Shown: positions 1-8,043, counted from the first letter of the stretch. The stretch is DNA of 43,918 nt from Bradyrhizobium liaoningense (GCF_018130955.1 NZ_JAFCJM010000057.1:1-43918), one strand, 5' to 3'. A program made the numbers and translations. The notes: generated from the sequence alone by a model not told the origin.

Positions 1-75
1 CAACAGACCTGAACGAAACAAGAATTGTGTTACCCATGTCGTCGGTTTGAACTGTTACCCATCTCGCCGGTTGCT
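1..75. mobile_element. IS481-like element terminus (left edge)
   Basis: The segment holds two copies of TGTTACCCAT (28-37 and 53-62), 25 bp apart. The same 10-mer, in reverse complement and at the same 25-bp spacing, occurs at 43785 and 43810 in front of a transposase start. A 19-bp stretch around the inner copy is shared between the two edges. Outside that stretch the two ends differ, so this is more likely the far (3') end of a related IS than the same end inverted. The element stops only a few bases beyond the metZ stop codon. The exact terminal base cannot be fixed without seeing a target duplication. Confidence 0.7.
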
Positions 76-81
76 CAAGCC

Positions 82-1278
82 TCACGCCTTCTCCAGCGCC
101 GCGGCGAGATCCTCGATCAGATCATCCGCGTGCTCCAGCCCGGTCGAGAAGCGGATAAAGCCTTCGCTGATGCCGAGCGCGGCGCGGTCTTCCGGCTTCA
201 GGCGCTGATGCGTCGTGGTCGCCGGATGCGTCACCAGGCTCTTGGCGTCGCCGAGATTGTTGGAGATCCTTGCGAGCTTCAGCGCATTGAGGACGCGGAA
301 GGCCGCCTGCTTGCCGCCCTTCACCTCGAAGCCGACCAGCGTCGAGCCGCCGCGCATCTGCTTCTTCACCAGTGCTGCCTGCGGATGATCGGCGCGGCCC
401 GGATAGATCAGGCGCGAGATCTTTGGATGGCTGGCGAGCGCCTCGGCAACGCGCCCCGCAGTGTCGGTCTGCGCGCGCACGCGCACGCCGAGCGTCTCCA
501 GGCCCTTGAGCAAGACCCAGGCGTTGAACGGCGAGATCGACGGCCCGGTCTGGCGCATGAAATTATGGACGTGCTCGGCGATGAAGGCTTCCGAGGACAG
601 GATGATGCCGCCGAGGCACCGGCCCTGGCCGTCGATATGCTTGGTCGCGGAATAGACCACGACGTCGGCGCCGAGCGCGAGCGGGCTCTGCCAGATCGGG
701 GTGGCGAACACGTTGTCGACCACGAGCCGCGCGCCGCCGCTATGCGCGATATCGGCGATGGCGGGAATGTCGAGCACGTCGAGCGTCGGGTTGGTCGGGC
801 TCTCCAGGAAGAACGTCTTGGTGTTCGGCCTGAGCGCGCGCTTCCACTGGTCGAGATCGAGGCCGTCGACCAGCGTGGTCTCGATGCCGTAGCGCGGCAG
901 CAGGTCCTGCACGACGTAGAGACAGGAGCCGAACAGAGCGCGGGAGGCGACCAAATGATCGCCCGCCTTGAGCGGCGCCAGGATCGCGGTCGTCACCGCC
1001 GCCATGCCGGTCGCGGCCGAGCGCGCCGCTTCCGCGCCCTCGAGCTCGATCATGCGGCGCTCGAACATCGCAATGGTCGGGTTGGAATAGCGCGAATAGA
1101 TGAAGCCGGGATCTTCGCCCTTGAAGCGCGCCTCGCACTCCTCGGCGCTGTTGTAGACGTAGCCCTGCGTGAGGAACAACGCCTCCGAGGTCTCGCCATA
1201 TTGCGAGCGGAGCGTGCCGGAATGGACCAGCCGGGTTTCGGGACGGTAGTGAGCGGCTGACGCCGGGGACTTCGACAT
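82..1278 (-). CDS. metZ: O-succinylhomoserine sulfhydrylase (MetZ)
   Basis: This is a PLP enzyme of the Cys/Met metabolism family, 398 aa. It probably makes homocysteine from O-succinylhomoserine and sulfide in cytosolic methionine synthesis. The PLP lysine is in SATKH (K213), with the family's upstream DNVFATP at about 188 and a C-terminal TTTHQRL substrate loop. The start at 1278 was chosen because GGAGG lies 5 bases upstream; an in-frame ATG at 1296 lacks such a site. The gene follows a SAM-II riboswitch and terminator, so it should be repressed when SAM is plentiful. O-acetylhomoserine use is possible, but alphaproteobacterial MetZ is the best family match. Confidence 0.93.
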   Translation of the reverse strand: MSKSPASAAHYRPETRLVHSGTLRSQYGETSEALFLTQGYVYNSAEECEARFKGEDPGFIYSRYSNPTIAMFERRMIELEGAEAARSAATGMAAVTTAILAPLKAGDHLVASRALFGSCLYVVQDLLPRYGIETTLVDGLDLDQWKRALRPNTKTFFLESPTNPTLDVLDIPAIADIAHSGGARLVVDNVFATPIWQSPLALGADVVVYSATKHIDGQGRCLGGIILSSEAFIAEHVHNFMRQTGPSISPFNAWVLLKGLETLGVRVRAQTDTAGRVAEALASHPKISRLIYPGRADHPQAALVKKQMRGGSTLVGFEVKGGKQAAFRVLNALKLARISNNLGDAKSLVTHPATTTHQRLKPEDRAALGISEGFIRFSTGLEHADDLIEDLAAALEKA

Positions 1279-1310
1279 GTGACCTCCAAGGACCATCCGA
1301 AAATGGTCAC

Positions 1311-1343
1311 AAAAAAACCGGCCTGGATATCTCCACTGGCCGG
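1311..1343 (-). terminator. Intrinsic terminator in the metZ leader
   Basis: Read on the minus strand, CCGGCC (1343-1338) pairs with GGCCGG (1323-1318) across a 14-nt loop and is followed directly by seven T (1317-1311). It lies between the SAM-II aptamer and the metZ ribosome binding site. Its 5' arm can instead pair with the 3' end of the aptamer, which gives mutually exclusive structures. Confidence 0.7.
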
Positions 1344-1356
1344 GATCACACGTGTC

Positions 1357-1418
1357 CCCGGCCTGTTTAGCGATTTATTTAACGTGGCTGCAAGCCGGCC
1401 GGCTCAAATCACCACGGG
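1357..1418 (-). promoter_or_regulatory. SAM-II riboswitch aptamer
   Basis: The minus strand shows the SAM-II consensus. P1 is CGTGG/CCACG, with the conserved TGATTT, GCTTGCAGCCACGTTAAA and TCGCTAAA blocks. The loop CCGGCC (1402-1397) pairs with the 3' GGCCGG (1363-1358) to form the pseudoknot. SAM-II RNAs are known to bind S-adenosylmethionine upstream of metA, metX and metZ genes in alphaproteobacteria. Usually they act by hiding the Shine-Dalgarno sequence, but here about 70 nt and a terminator separate the aptamer from the ribosome binding site. Confidence 0.92.
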
Positions 1419-1504
1419 ATAAGTGATGCTCTTATTCCGCCGAACCCTTTCCGTCAAGGCTTGCATCGGCTAGCGGTAAAAAGGCTGAATTTGCTGTATT
1501 TCGG

Positions 1505-2641
1505 GTGCAGTTGACCGATCCTGGGGACCCAAGGGTGACTTTCAAGGTTGCCGCCGACGCCAATGGTATCCTGCCCGACCGCATGATCGCGGCGATGGCG
1601 GAGGACGGCCTCATCCTGCCCGCCTACGACTTCGTCGAAAGCCAGATCCAGCCGGCGAGCCTGGACCTGCGGCTCGGCGACATCGCCTACCGCGTGCGCG
1701 CGAGCTTTCTGCCGGGCCCCGGCGCGACCGTGGCCGAGCGTATCGACGAATTGAAGCTGCATGAGTTCAGCCTCGCCGACGGTGCGGTGCTCGAGACTAA
1801 CTGCGTCTATATCGTCCCGCTGCTTGAAAGCCTCGCGCTGCCGCCGGAGATCGTCGCAGCCGCGAACCCGAAAAGCTCGACCGGCCGCCTCGACGTCTTC
1901 ACCCGCGTGATAGCCGACGGCACCCGTCGCTTCGACATGATCGGCGCCGGCTATCACGGCCCGCTCTATGCCGAGATCAGCCCAAAGACGTTTCCGGTGC
2001 TGGTGCGCGAAGGCTCGCGGCTGTCCCAGGTGCGCTTCCGCACCGGCGATGCCATCCTCAATCTCGATGAGCTCGAGGCCCTGCACGGCACCGAGCGTCT
2101 CGTCGATGTCGACGATGCCGATCTGACCGGCGGCGTCGCCGTCTCCGTCGATCTCTCCGGCGAGAAGGGCGGCGGTTTTGTCGGCTATCGCGCCAAGCGG
2201 CATACCGGCGTGGTCGATGTCGATCGCCGCGCGGGCTATGCGATCGAGGATTTTTGGGAGCCGATCGCGGCGCGCACCGACGGCAGCCTGATCCTCGATC
2301 CCGGCGAGTTCTACATCCTTGCGTCCAAGGAAGCGGTGCAGGTGCCGCCGGACTACGCCGCCGAGATGGTGCCGTTCGACCCCCTGGTCGGAGAATTCCG
2401 CGTCCACTATGCCGGCTTCTTCGATCCCGGTTTTGGCTATGCCGGCGCCGGCGGGCAGGGCGCGCGCGCCGTGCTGGAGGTGCGCTCGCGCGAAGTGCCC
2501 TTCATCCTCGAGCACGGCCAGATCGTCGGCCGCCTCGTCTACGAGAAGATGCTGTCGCGGCCCGACGCCATGTACGGCCAGCGCATCGGCTCGAACTACC
2601 AGGCGCAGGGCCTGAAGCTGAGCAAGCATTTTCGGGTGTAG
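1505..2641 (+). CDS. dcd: Double-length dCTP deaminase
   Basis: Predicted 2'-deoxycytidine 5'-triphosphate deaminase, converting dCTP to dUTP for dTTP supply. It has 378 aa, about twice the E. coli enzyme. Two Dcd/dUTPase-like barrels are visible. The first half has PASLDLRLG at 50-58, KSSTGR at 123-128 and a YAEI glutamate (E157), matching the catalytic Ser/Arg/Glu of Dcd. The second half (about 235-365) repeats the fold pattern (LDPGEFYILAS, DPGF, GQIVGRLVYE) but lacks the SSxxR motif. GTG at 1505 is the furthest upstream start; ATG at 1583 is an alternative. Long Dcd proteins of this layout are usual in Bradyrhizobium relatives. Confidence 0.85.
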   Translation: MQLTDPGDPRVTFKVAADANGILPDRMIAAMAEDGLILPAYDFVESQIQPASLDLRLGDIAYRVRASFLPGPGATVAERIDELKLHEFSLADGAVLETNCVYIVPLLESLALPPEIVAAANPKSSTGRLDVFTRVIADGTRRFDMIGAGYHGPLYAEISPKTFPVLVREGSRLSQVRFRTGDAILNLDELEALHGTERLVDVDDADLTGGVAVSVDLSGEKGGGFVGYRAKRHTGVVDVDRRAGYAIEDFWEPIAARTDGSLILDPGEFYILASKEAVQVPPDYAAEMVPFDPLVGEFRVHYAGFFDPGFGYAGAGGQGARAVLEVRSREVPFILEHGQIVGRLVYEKMLSRPDAMYGQRIGSNYQAQGLKLSKHFRV

Positions 2642-2648
2642 CGATCTG

Positions 2649-2737
2649 CTGTAGCCCGGATGGAGCGCAGCGAAATCCGGGACACGTTCGCTTGTGTGCA
2701 CGATCCCGGATTACGCTGCGCTCCATCCGGGCTACAG
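2649..2737. repeat. Inverted repeat, family A, copy 1
   Basis: Perfect 24-bp arms (2649-2672 and 2714-2737, containing GCCCGGATGGAGCGCAGCG) surround a short imperfect middle. It starts 8 bases after the dcd stop and could fold into a strong hairpin in either transcript. A second copy follows lysS at 35201-35282, and a degenerate half copy lies at about 2909-2937. Confidence 0.85.
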
Positions 2738-2754
2738 ATCTCGCGATCTCTCTC

Positions 2755-2863
2755 CGGTGTCATTCCCCGCGAAGGCGGGGAATCCAGTACGCCGCAGCTT
2801 CTCCGTAGTCGTCACCGTCTCTGGAATACTGGATCGCCCGGTCGAGCCGGGCGATGACACCGA
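2755..2863. repeat. Composite palindromic repeat, family B
   Basis: The outer arms are GGTGTCAT and ATGACACC. Inside are two short hairpins, CCCCGC/GCGGGG near 2765-2781 and CGCCCGG/CCGGGCG near 2835-2852, plus an internal pair around ATCCAGTA/TACTGGAT. The layout is typical of intergenic palindromes in Bradyrhizobium genomes. Together with family A it fills the 2642-2955 gap, where no gene is visible. Confidence 0.75.
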
Positions 2864-2955
2864 AATGTGTGTCAGGGAACGAAGCGCAATCTCGCCACCA
2901 AGAAAATCCCGGACTACGCTATGCTCCTCCGGGCTACTTTTCGGCGAGGCCTCAG

Positions 2956-3378
2956 ATGACAAATCAATCCCAGCTCGACGCCAGAATCCTCGACGACGTC
3001 GCCGACGCGCTGATCTATTCCGATCGCTCCGGCACGATCAGGCGCTGGAATCGCGCATCCTCCGCGCTGTTCGGTTTCACGGCTGATGACGCGCTCGGGC
3101 AAAATCTCGATATGATCGTCCCGGAGCATTTGCGCGCCGCGCATTGGAAGGGATTTGAGGCCGCACTTGCGAGCGGCACCATGAAGCTCGCAGGGAAGCC
3201 GACGCTGACCCGCGCGCTGCATAAGAGCGGGACAAAGCTCTACATCGAAATGACGTTTGCACTGGTGCGCGATGCCGAAGGCCAAGTGCAGGGATCGGTG
3301 GCGATGGCGCGCGACGTCACCGAAAGGGTCGAGCGCGAGCGCGCGGCCAGGGCAGCCTCTGCACCGAAAACTTCGTGA
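2956..3378 (+). CDS. PAS-domain protein, no output domain
   Basis: The 140-aa protein is almost entirely one PAS fold. It starts with ILDDVADALIYSD at about 9, then has the typical GTIRRWNRASSALFG segment at about 23-37, and ends with the PAC-like MARDVTERVERER. No kinase, GGDEF or methyl-accepting domain follows, so it is a stand-alone sensor or an adaptor for another protein. The start at 2956 was chosen because upstream codons lie in repeat DNA. There is no strong ribosome binding site. Ligand (heme, flavin or none) cannot be told from sequence. Confidence 0.75.
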   Translation: MTNQSQLDARILDDVADALIYSDRSGTIRRWNRASSALFGFTADDALGQNLDMIVPEHLRAAHWKGFEAALASGTMKLAGKPTLTRALHKSGTKLYIEMTFALVRDAEGQVQGSVAMARDVTERVERERAARAASAPKTS

Positions 3379-3482
3379 AGCGGAATTGCCCCGCCGCCAT
3401 GCAGGGCGCCCTGCATGCGCGTCAGGTTGCCTGTCACTGGAGGCAGTGACACACTCGATCGAAACGATGATCGGGAGCGAAC

Positions 3483-4532
3483 ATGACCGCTGCAGACACC
3501 GCGCAGGAAGCCCAATGGAAACGCTGGCGCGGCGTGGCCGATCTCTATCACGCCTACTTCACCGGCCTCATCCTCACCGTGGTCACGCGACGCGGCACGG
3601 CTGATGCGGCGGAGTTCGTGTTCCGCGTGTTTCGCCGCCAGCAGCAGGAGCGCTTTCTGCCAGGGCTCGAAAAGCTCGGCCTCAGCCACCTCCCGCCCGC
3701 AGTCGCGGCTGCGCAATATCACTATCTCTCCAACTGGATCGGCGGCGTGCATGTCGAATACATGTATGAGAGCGACCGCAAAGCCTGGATCCGCTATCCG
3801 CCGCCGCGCTGGATCTGGAAGGGCACCGCGATCTGCGGCGTGCCGGGCGAGGTGTCGCGCGCGATGCTGCGCGGCTGGCACGCCAATAATGGCGTGGCGC
3901 TGCGCGACCTCCGGCTCGGCTTCGTCTGCACCAAGCAGAGCGTCGACGGCCAGGACGGCCTCGAAGGCTACTATCACGAATACGATCACCCGCTCGAGCT
4001 CGACCAGCGCCTGGTGTTCGCGCGGCATATCGAAGCGCCGATGTTCGACGCCAAGACCGCGCCGGCGCTGCCGGTGTCGAGCTGGCCAAAACCGCGGCTC
4101 GAGAAAGCCTATCGCAACTACGCCATGGAATATGTGCGCACGGCGGCGCCCGTGATGGTGCAGCTCTTTGGCCCCGAGGATGCCGGCTATCTCCTGCATC
4201 TCACGGGAAAACTGATCGGCATGCAATATTTTGACGAGGTCGCCGCAGCACTGTCCGCGAGCCGTGGCGGTGCGAAGGAGTTTTCGTCGTTCCTCACCGC
4301 ACTCTTCGCGGCGCAGGACGATGCCGCTGATGTCGGCGAGTCTGCAGGCGCCTTCGAGATCCGCCAGCAGAGTTGGAAGCTGATGGATGACGTCCCGGAT
4401 TATCACCGCGCCTGCGCAAACGTGCTGAAGGGCCTGTTCGAGGGGCTGGCTGCGGGATGTGGGAGGCATATCCGGGTTGACATGAAGGCGGCGCCTAACG
4501 GCCGGCCGCCCCTCAATTGGACTATCGGCTAG
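3483..4532 (+). CDS. Conserved hypothetical protein, 349 aa
   Basis: I do not recognise this family. It is a soluble-looking protein without signal peptide or clear membrane segment. It is rich in aromatic residues (WIRYPPPRWIWKG near 102, YYHEYDHPLE near 161) and has scattered Cys and His. The reading frame has strong third-position GC bias and a plausible ATG after a GAGCGAAC stretch, so it is a real gene. It follows the PAS protein by about 100 bases on the same strand, but nothing ties the two functionally. A hydrolase-like role is conceivable but unsupported. Confidence 0.7.
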   Translation: MTAADTAQEAQWKRWRGVADLYHAYFTGLILTVVTRRGTADAAEFVFRVFRRQQQERFLPGLEKLGLSHLPPAVAAAQYHYLSNWIGGVHVEYMYESDRKAWIRYPPPRWIWKGTAICGVPGEVSRAMLRGWHANNGVALRDLRLGFVCTKQSVDGQDGLEGYYHEYDHPLELDQRLVFARHIEAPMFDAKTAPALPVSSWPKPRLEKAYRNYAMEYVRTAAPVMVQLFGPEDAGYLLHLTGKLIGMQYFDEVAAALSASRGGAKEFSSFLTALFAAQDDAADVGESAGAFEIRQQSWKLMDDVPDYHRACANVLKGLFEGLAAGCGRHIRVDMKAAPNGRPPLNWTIG

Positions 4533-4550
4533 AGCTCGGTCGCGCCGCGC

Positions 4551-4762
4551 ACTTCGCCTCGCCCCGCTTGCGGGGAGAGGCCGGATCGCATCGTCAGATG
4601 CGATCCGGGTGAGGGGGAGTCTCCGCGAGTCTAGCTGGCACCGTGATCGCGGAAGCTCCCCCTCACCCGACGCTTCGCGCATAGCCGAAGCTTCGCTTCG
4701 GCGTTTCTCAGAACGGCCGCCGAAGGCGGCCTATGCTCTCCCCGCAAGCGGGGCGAGGTGAA
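4551..4762. repeat. Long interspersed palindrome, family C, copy 1
   Basis: The outer arms TTCGCCTCGCCCCGCTTGCG and CGCAAGCGGGGCGAGGTGAA are inverted. The interior carries GATCGCATC/GATGCGATC, GTGAGGGGGA/TCCCCCTCAC and two small hairpins (CCGAAGCTTCGCTTCGG, GCCGCCGAAGGCGGC). The whole can fold into a branched structure of about 210 bases. It fills most of the 4533-4923 gap, where no gene is evident. Related copies lie at 6966, 13954, 24386, 27781, 33324 and 43564. Confidence 0.85.
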
Positions 4763-4923
4763 CATCATGCCCTCCCGCAGGGGCCCCCTGCGCCGAACGC
4801 AGGCGGAATCACCCCGTCCCGTGCTAACAAGACGCCTGCCGCGCCTTTTGCGCGAAACAATCAATTGGCACACGCAGTCATTGCCCCCGCCGCGTCAGCG
4901 GCGTTTCGTGCCCGGGAGAGGAA

Positions 4924-6372
4924 ATGTCCGACGTCGGCGTCGCCGAGATTCCGGTCGATGAGGAGGAGCTTCCGCTGCCGCCGGCCCCACGGCCGGTGAA
5001 GAGCACGCTGCTCGACGGGCCGATCCTGCGCACGCTGCTGAGCCTCGCCTGGCCGAACGTGATCGGACTGTCCGCCGGCACCTGCGTCGTGATCGCGGAG
5101 ACCTCCTATATCGGCAGGCTCGGCGTCGAGGCACTGGCGGCGATGGCGCTGGTCTTCCCCTGCGTGATCCTGATGATGACGATGTCCGGCGGCGCCATGG
5201 GCGGCGCGGTAGCCTCCGCAATCGCGCGCGCGCTCGGCGCCGGCGATCGTGAGCGCGCCTCGACGCTCGCCTCGCACGCCTTCCTGATCGGCATCACTTT
5301 TGGCCTCGTCTTCATGCTGGGGATGCTGATCTTCGGGCCAAAAGTGCTTGAGATGCTAGGCGGCCGCGGCGAGGTGCTGACGCATGCGATCGCCTATACC
5401 CAAGTGTTCTTCGGCGGCGCGGTGCTGCCCTGGCTGCTCAACACCATGGCCGGCGTGTTGCGCGGCACCGGCAACATGAAATTGCCCTCGCTGCTGATGC
5501 TGAATTCGGCAGCGTGCCAGATCATCCTCGGCGGCACGCTGGGCCTCGGCCTCGGGCCCGTCCCGCAATTCGGCATGCGCGGCGTCGCGGCCGGTTCGCT
5601 GATCGCCTACACCCTCAATATCGGCGTGATGGGCTGGTACCTGTTCTCCGGCCGCGCGCGCGTGGTGCCGAAGCTGCGCGGGCTTCGCGTGCAGTGGGCG
5701 ATGTTCTTCGACATTTTGAAGGTCGGTGCGATCGCCTGCTTCTCGCCGCTGCAATCGGTGCTGACGATCTCGATCCTCACCCACATGCTGGCAAAATTCG
5801 GCACGGCGATCCTGGCGGGCTATGGCGTCGGCGCCCGGCTCGAATTTCTGCTGACCTCGATCGCGTTCTCGTTCGGCATCGCCACGGTGCCGATGATCGG
5901 CATGGCGATCGGCGCAAGGAAGATTGCGCGAGCGCGCCGCATCGCATGGACGGCCGGTATCTCCGCCTTCCTCGCCGTTGGCACGCCCGCATGCCTCGTC
6001 GCGATCTTCCCCGATCTCTGGGTCAATATCTTCACCGACAACGCGACCGTGCGGGCCGCGAGCCATCAATATCTCTCGACGGTGGCGCCGTTCTACGCCT
6101 TCATCGGCCTCGCCTCCACGATGTACTTCTGCTCGCAAGGTGCGGCCAAGGTGCTCGGCCCGGTGCTGGCACAGACCGCGCGGCTCATCTACATCTCGGC
6201 GTGCGGCTGGTTTCTGTCGACGCATGATGCGTCGGCGCAGAGCTTCTTCTGGCTCGCGGCGAGCTCGATGGTCGTGCTCGGAATCTTGTCCTGCTCCAGC
6301 GTCGTGCTGACGCGCTGGGGCCCGCGCGAGACCAAGCCGGAAATCCGGCCGGCGCTGTCGGCCGCAGATTAA
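4924..6372 (+). CDS. MATE-family multidrug/toxin exporter
   Basis: An inner membrane protein of 482 aa with about 12 hydrophobic segments in two repeats, starting after a 40-residue polar N-terminus. MATE family signs include LSLAWPNVIGLSAGTC near 38, GGAMGGAVASAIARALGAGDRERA near 86 (the conserved first-half motif) and the matching ATVPMIGMAIGARKIARARR near 320. Members export cationic drugs or metabolites by Na+ or H+ antiport. The substrate here is unknown. GGGAGAGGAA sits just before the ATG. The stop codon overlaps the stop of the convergent next gene in one TTAA. Confidence 0.9.
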   Translation: MSDVGVAEIPVDEEELPLPPAPRPVKSTLLDGPILRTLLSLAWPNVIGLSAGTCVVIAETSYIGRLGVEALAAMALVFPCVILMMTMSGGAMGGAVASAIARALGAGDRERASTLASHAFLIGITFGLVFMLGMLIFGPKVLEMLGGRGEVLTHAIAYTQVFFGGAVLPWLLNTMAGVLRGTGNMKLPSLLMLNSAACQIILGGTLGLGLGPVPQFGMRGVAAGSLIAYTLNIGVMGWYLFSGRARVVPKLRGLRVQWAMFFDILKVGAIACFSPLQSVLTISILTHMLAKFGTAILAGYGVGARLEFLLTSIAFSFGIATVPMIGMAIGARKIARARRIAWTAGISAFLAVGTPACLVAIFPDLWVNIFTDNATVRAASHQYLSTVAPFYAFIGLASTMYFCSQGAAKVLGPVLAQTARLIYISACGWFLSTHDASAQSFFWLAASSMVVLGILSCSSVVLTRWGPRETKPEIRPALSAAD

Positions 6373-6851
6373 CGATGCCTGCGGTGGCGGCGGTGGCCGC
6401 CGCCGACATTCGCCATCCGCATCAGTTGCGGGATCATGCTCATCATCTCGCCGCCGCCGGCGCCGCCGAGCATCCCCATGATATCGCCGCCGCCCATGCC
6501 TGACGGCATGTAGCCGCCGCCCATCGGGGCGTAGCCGCCATAGCCGCCGCCGAAGCTACCGCCGCCAAAACTGCCACCACCAAGACCGCCCATCATTCCG
6601 CCGAGGCCGCCGCCGCCATTCTCCATCATGCCGCTCATCATCGGGCCCATGGTCTGCATCAGCATGGCAAAGCGGCGCTTGCCCATCCTGGCCTTCATCA
6701 TCTCCAGCATCGGCGCCATCTGGGTCATCATGTCGCCGCCACCGGCGCCACCGCCGAAGCCGGCGAACTGTGCTTTGGCCGGCACGCTCGTCATCGAATA
6801 CAGCAGCAGCACGGCGGCCGCCTGGCAGATCACCTTGTCCGCACCTCGCAT
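6369..6851 (-). CDS. Gly/Met-rich exported protein
   Basis: About 160 aa from the ATG chosen here (MRGADKV); an ATG 8 codons upstream is possible. There is a hydrophobic signal-like segment (ICQAAAVLLLYSM) followed by VPAKAQ, a likely signal peptidase site. The mature part is low complexity, with Gly-Gly-Gly runs, repeated GGxFGGG/GGYGG units and many Met pairs such as MMTQMAPMLEMMKARMG. It ends in an Arg/His tail (GGGHRRHRRHR). The His tail and Met clusters could bind metal, but this is inference. No family was recognised. It is convergent with the MATE gene. Confidence 0.65.
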   Translation of the reverse strand: MRGADKVICQAAAVLLLYSMTSVPAKAQFAGFGGGAGGGDMMTQMAPMLEMMKARMGKRRFAMLMQTMGPMMSGMMENGGGGLGGMMGGLGGGSFGGGSFGGGYGGYAPMGGGYMPSGMGGGDIMGMLGGAGGGEMMSMIPQLMRMANVGGGHRRHRRHR

Positions 6852-6965
6852 AGCTCGCTCCTTTGGCTTGCTCACATGCAGCCATGGTTAGGGCGGGCGA
6901 GGGGAGGGCTCTGTGAGAAAAATCACGGAGGCGCTAGCGCGGGATGCAGCCATACTGACGGTGCG

Positions 6966-7095
6966 CTCCCTCTCCCGCTTGCGGGGGAGGGTTGGGGAGG
7001 GGGCTGCTTCCACAATCGACGCCCCCAATGCGGAGCGAGCCCTCACCCGCCGCGCTCTTCGAGCGCGTCGACCTCTCCCGCAAGCGGGAGAGGTT
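6966..7095. repeat. Interspersed palindrome, family C, copy 2
   Basis: Arms CCCTCTCCCGCTTGCGGG and CCCGCAAGCGGGAGAGG enclose a GGGTTGGGGAGGGGGC...GCCCTCACCC interior. It lies between the start of the Gly/Met-rich gene and the end of the SRPBCC gene, so it may form a hairpin at the 3' end of the latter. Confidence 0.8.
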
Positions 7096-7109
7096 GAGCG
7101 AGGCCGCGG

Positions 7110-7511
7110 TTATCCGGCAGACGGCGGAAACGCCTTGTGCATGGCGATGACGGCTTCCTTGGTCTGGCCCTCGACGTAAGGCGCGAGCTCGTTCGGCAGC
7201 ATGTCGATGGTCCAGAGCAGACGGCACTTTGTCTCGCCGTCCGCAATCACTTGAACGGATGCACTGTAGTGCTTCAGCCGCTCGTTATTGATGGCGTAGA
7301 CCAGCCGCTGCCGCGCGTCGTTGCAATCGATCAGCGTCTCGCGCGCCACCGAGCCATTGGCGAAGGTGACGATGCGCGCATCGCCGTCGAGCTGACACTT
7401 TGTCACGAAGCCCGGCACCAGCCGCTCCGGCAAGGCGCCGAAATCACGTACCGCATCCCACACCTTGTGCGCGGGAGCATTGAGGGGGACGTCGTTGTGG
7501 ATGGAGGCCAT
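7110..7511 (-). CDS. SRPBCC-family protein
   Basis: The 133-aa protein shows the START/polyketide cyclase-like pattern: an N-terminal strand (IHNDVPLNAPAHKVWDAVRDF), a short helix and then antiparallel strands ending in a long C-terminal helix (NELAPYVEGQTKEAVIAMHKAF). This fold has a hydrophobic pocket for small lipophilic ligands. No catalytic residues can be assigned. It is the last of four minus-strand genes (ogt, AraC, VOC, SRPBCC), but a palindromic repeat separates it from VOC, so co-transcription is uncertain. Confidence 0.8.
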   Translation of the reverse strand: MASIHNDVPLNAPAHKVWDAVRDFGALPERLVPGFVTKCQLDGDARIVTFANGSVARETLIDCNDARQRLVYAINNERLKHYSASVQVIADGETKCRLLWTIDMLPNELAPYVEGQTKEAVIAMHKAFPPSAG

Positions 7512-7532
7512 GAGAGATCCCTATGAGATGGA

Positions 7533-7610
7533 GTCATTCCGGGGCTCGCGAAGCGAGAACCCGGAATCTCGAGATTCCGGGTTCGGTCCTTCGGACCGCC
7601 CCGGAATGAC
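7533..7610. repeat. Inverted repeat with nested palindromes
   Basis: The outer arms GTCATTCCGGGG (7533-7544) and CCCCGGAATGAC (7599-7610) are perfect. Inside are GCTCGCGAAGCGAG, the 20-bp perfect palindrome CCGGAATCTCGAGATTCCGG (7561-7580) and GGTCCTTCGGACC. It can fold into a cruciform-like three-hairpin structure. It lies between the VOC and SRPBCC genes. Confidence 0.85.
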
Positions 7611-7628
7611 GGAGTCAAAAGCTCAAGC

Positions 7629-7988
7629 TCACGTGCAAACCGCCTCGACATTGTTGCCGTCAGGATCGATCAAAAACGCCGCAAAATAGGTCGGGCTGTA
7701 ATCCTTGCGCGGACCGGCGCCGCCATTGTCGCTGCCGCCGCTCTTCAGCCCCTCGCTGTGAAATTTCTTCACAGCGTCGTGGTCCTTGGCGCGGAAGGCG
7801 ATGTGGGCGCCGTCGGCCTTCCGTCCCTTGTTGAGATGCAGCCAGAGCGCCGGCTCGCCCTTGGGGCCGAAACCGGCATAGCCGTCGCCGCTGGTGCAGA
7901 GCACGAAGCCGAGCGGGGCAAGCACGGCGGTGTAGAAGCGCGTGCTGGCGTCGAGATCGGCGACGCGGATTCCGATGTGGTCGTACAT
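7629..7988 (-). CDS. VOC-family (glyoxalase-like) protein
   Basis: A 119-aa single-chain vicinal oxygen chelate fold. It begins MYDHIGIRVADLDASTRFY, which supplies the first metal-ligand His (H4). It continues with FGPKGEPALWLHL, the second His in GAHIAFRAKDH, and ends LIDPDGNNVEAV with the ligand Glu. Members are metal-dependent lyases, dioxygenases or resistance proteins; substrate is not predictable. The start at 7988 was preferred over an ATG 18 bases upstream because the VOC fold begins exactly here. Confidence 0.87.
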   Translation of the reverse strand: MYDHIGIRVADLDASTRFYTAVLAPLGFVLCTSGDGYAGFGPKGEPALWLHLNKGRKADGAHIAFRAKDHDAVKKFHSEGLKSGGSDNGGAGPRKDYSPTYFAAFLIDPDGNNVEAVCT

Positions 7989-8043
7989 GGTCGTCTCCAT
8001 TTGCAAATCGCGCCGGTTGGGTGCGAGCCGGAGACGACGCTAC

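Noticed and set aside
3483..4532. Assignment of the 349-aa protein to a named hydrolase family
   Set aside because: No motif or catalytic set could be recognised with enough certainty.
4551..4762. CRISPR-like array from repeated CTCTCCC/CCCGCTTGCG motifs
   Set aside because: The repeats are paired inverted arms of one palindrome, not evenly spaced direct repeats with unique spacers, and no cas gene is present.
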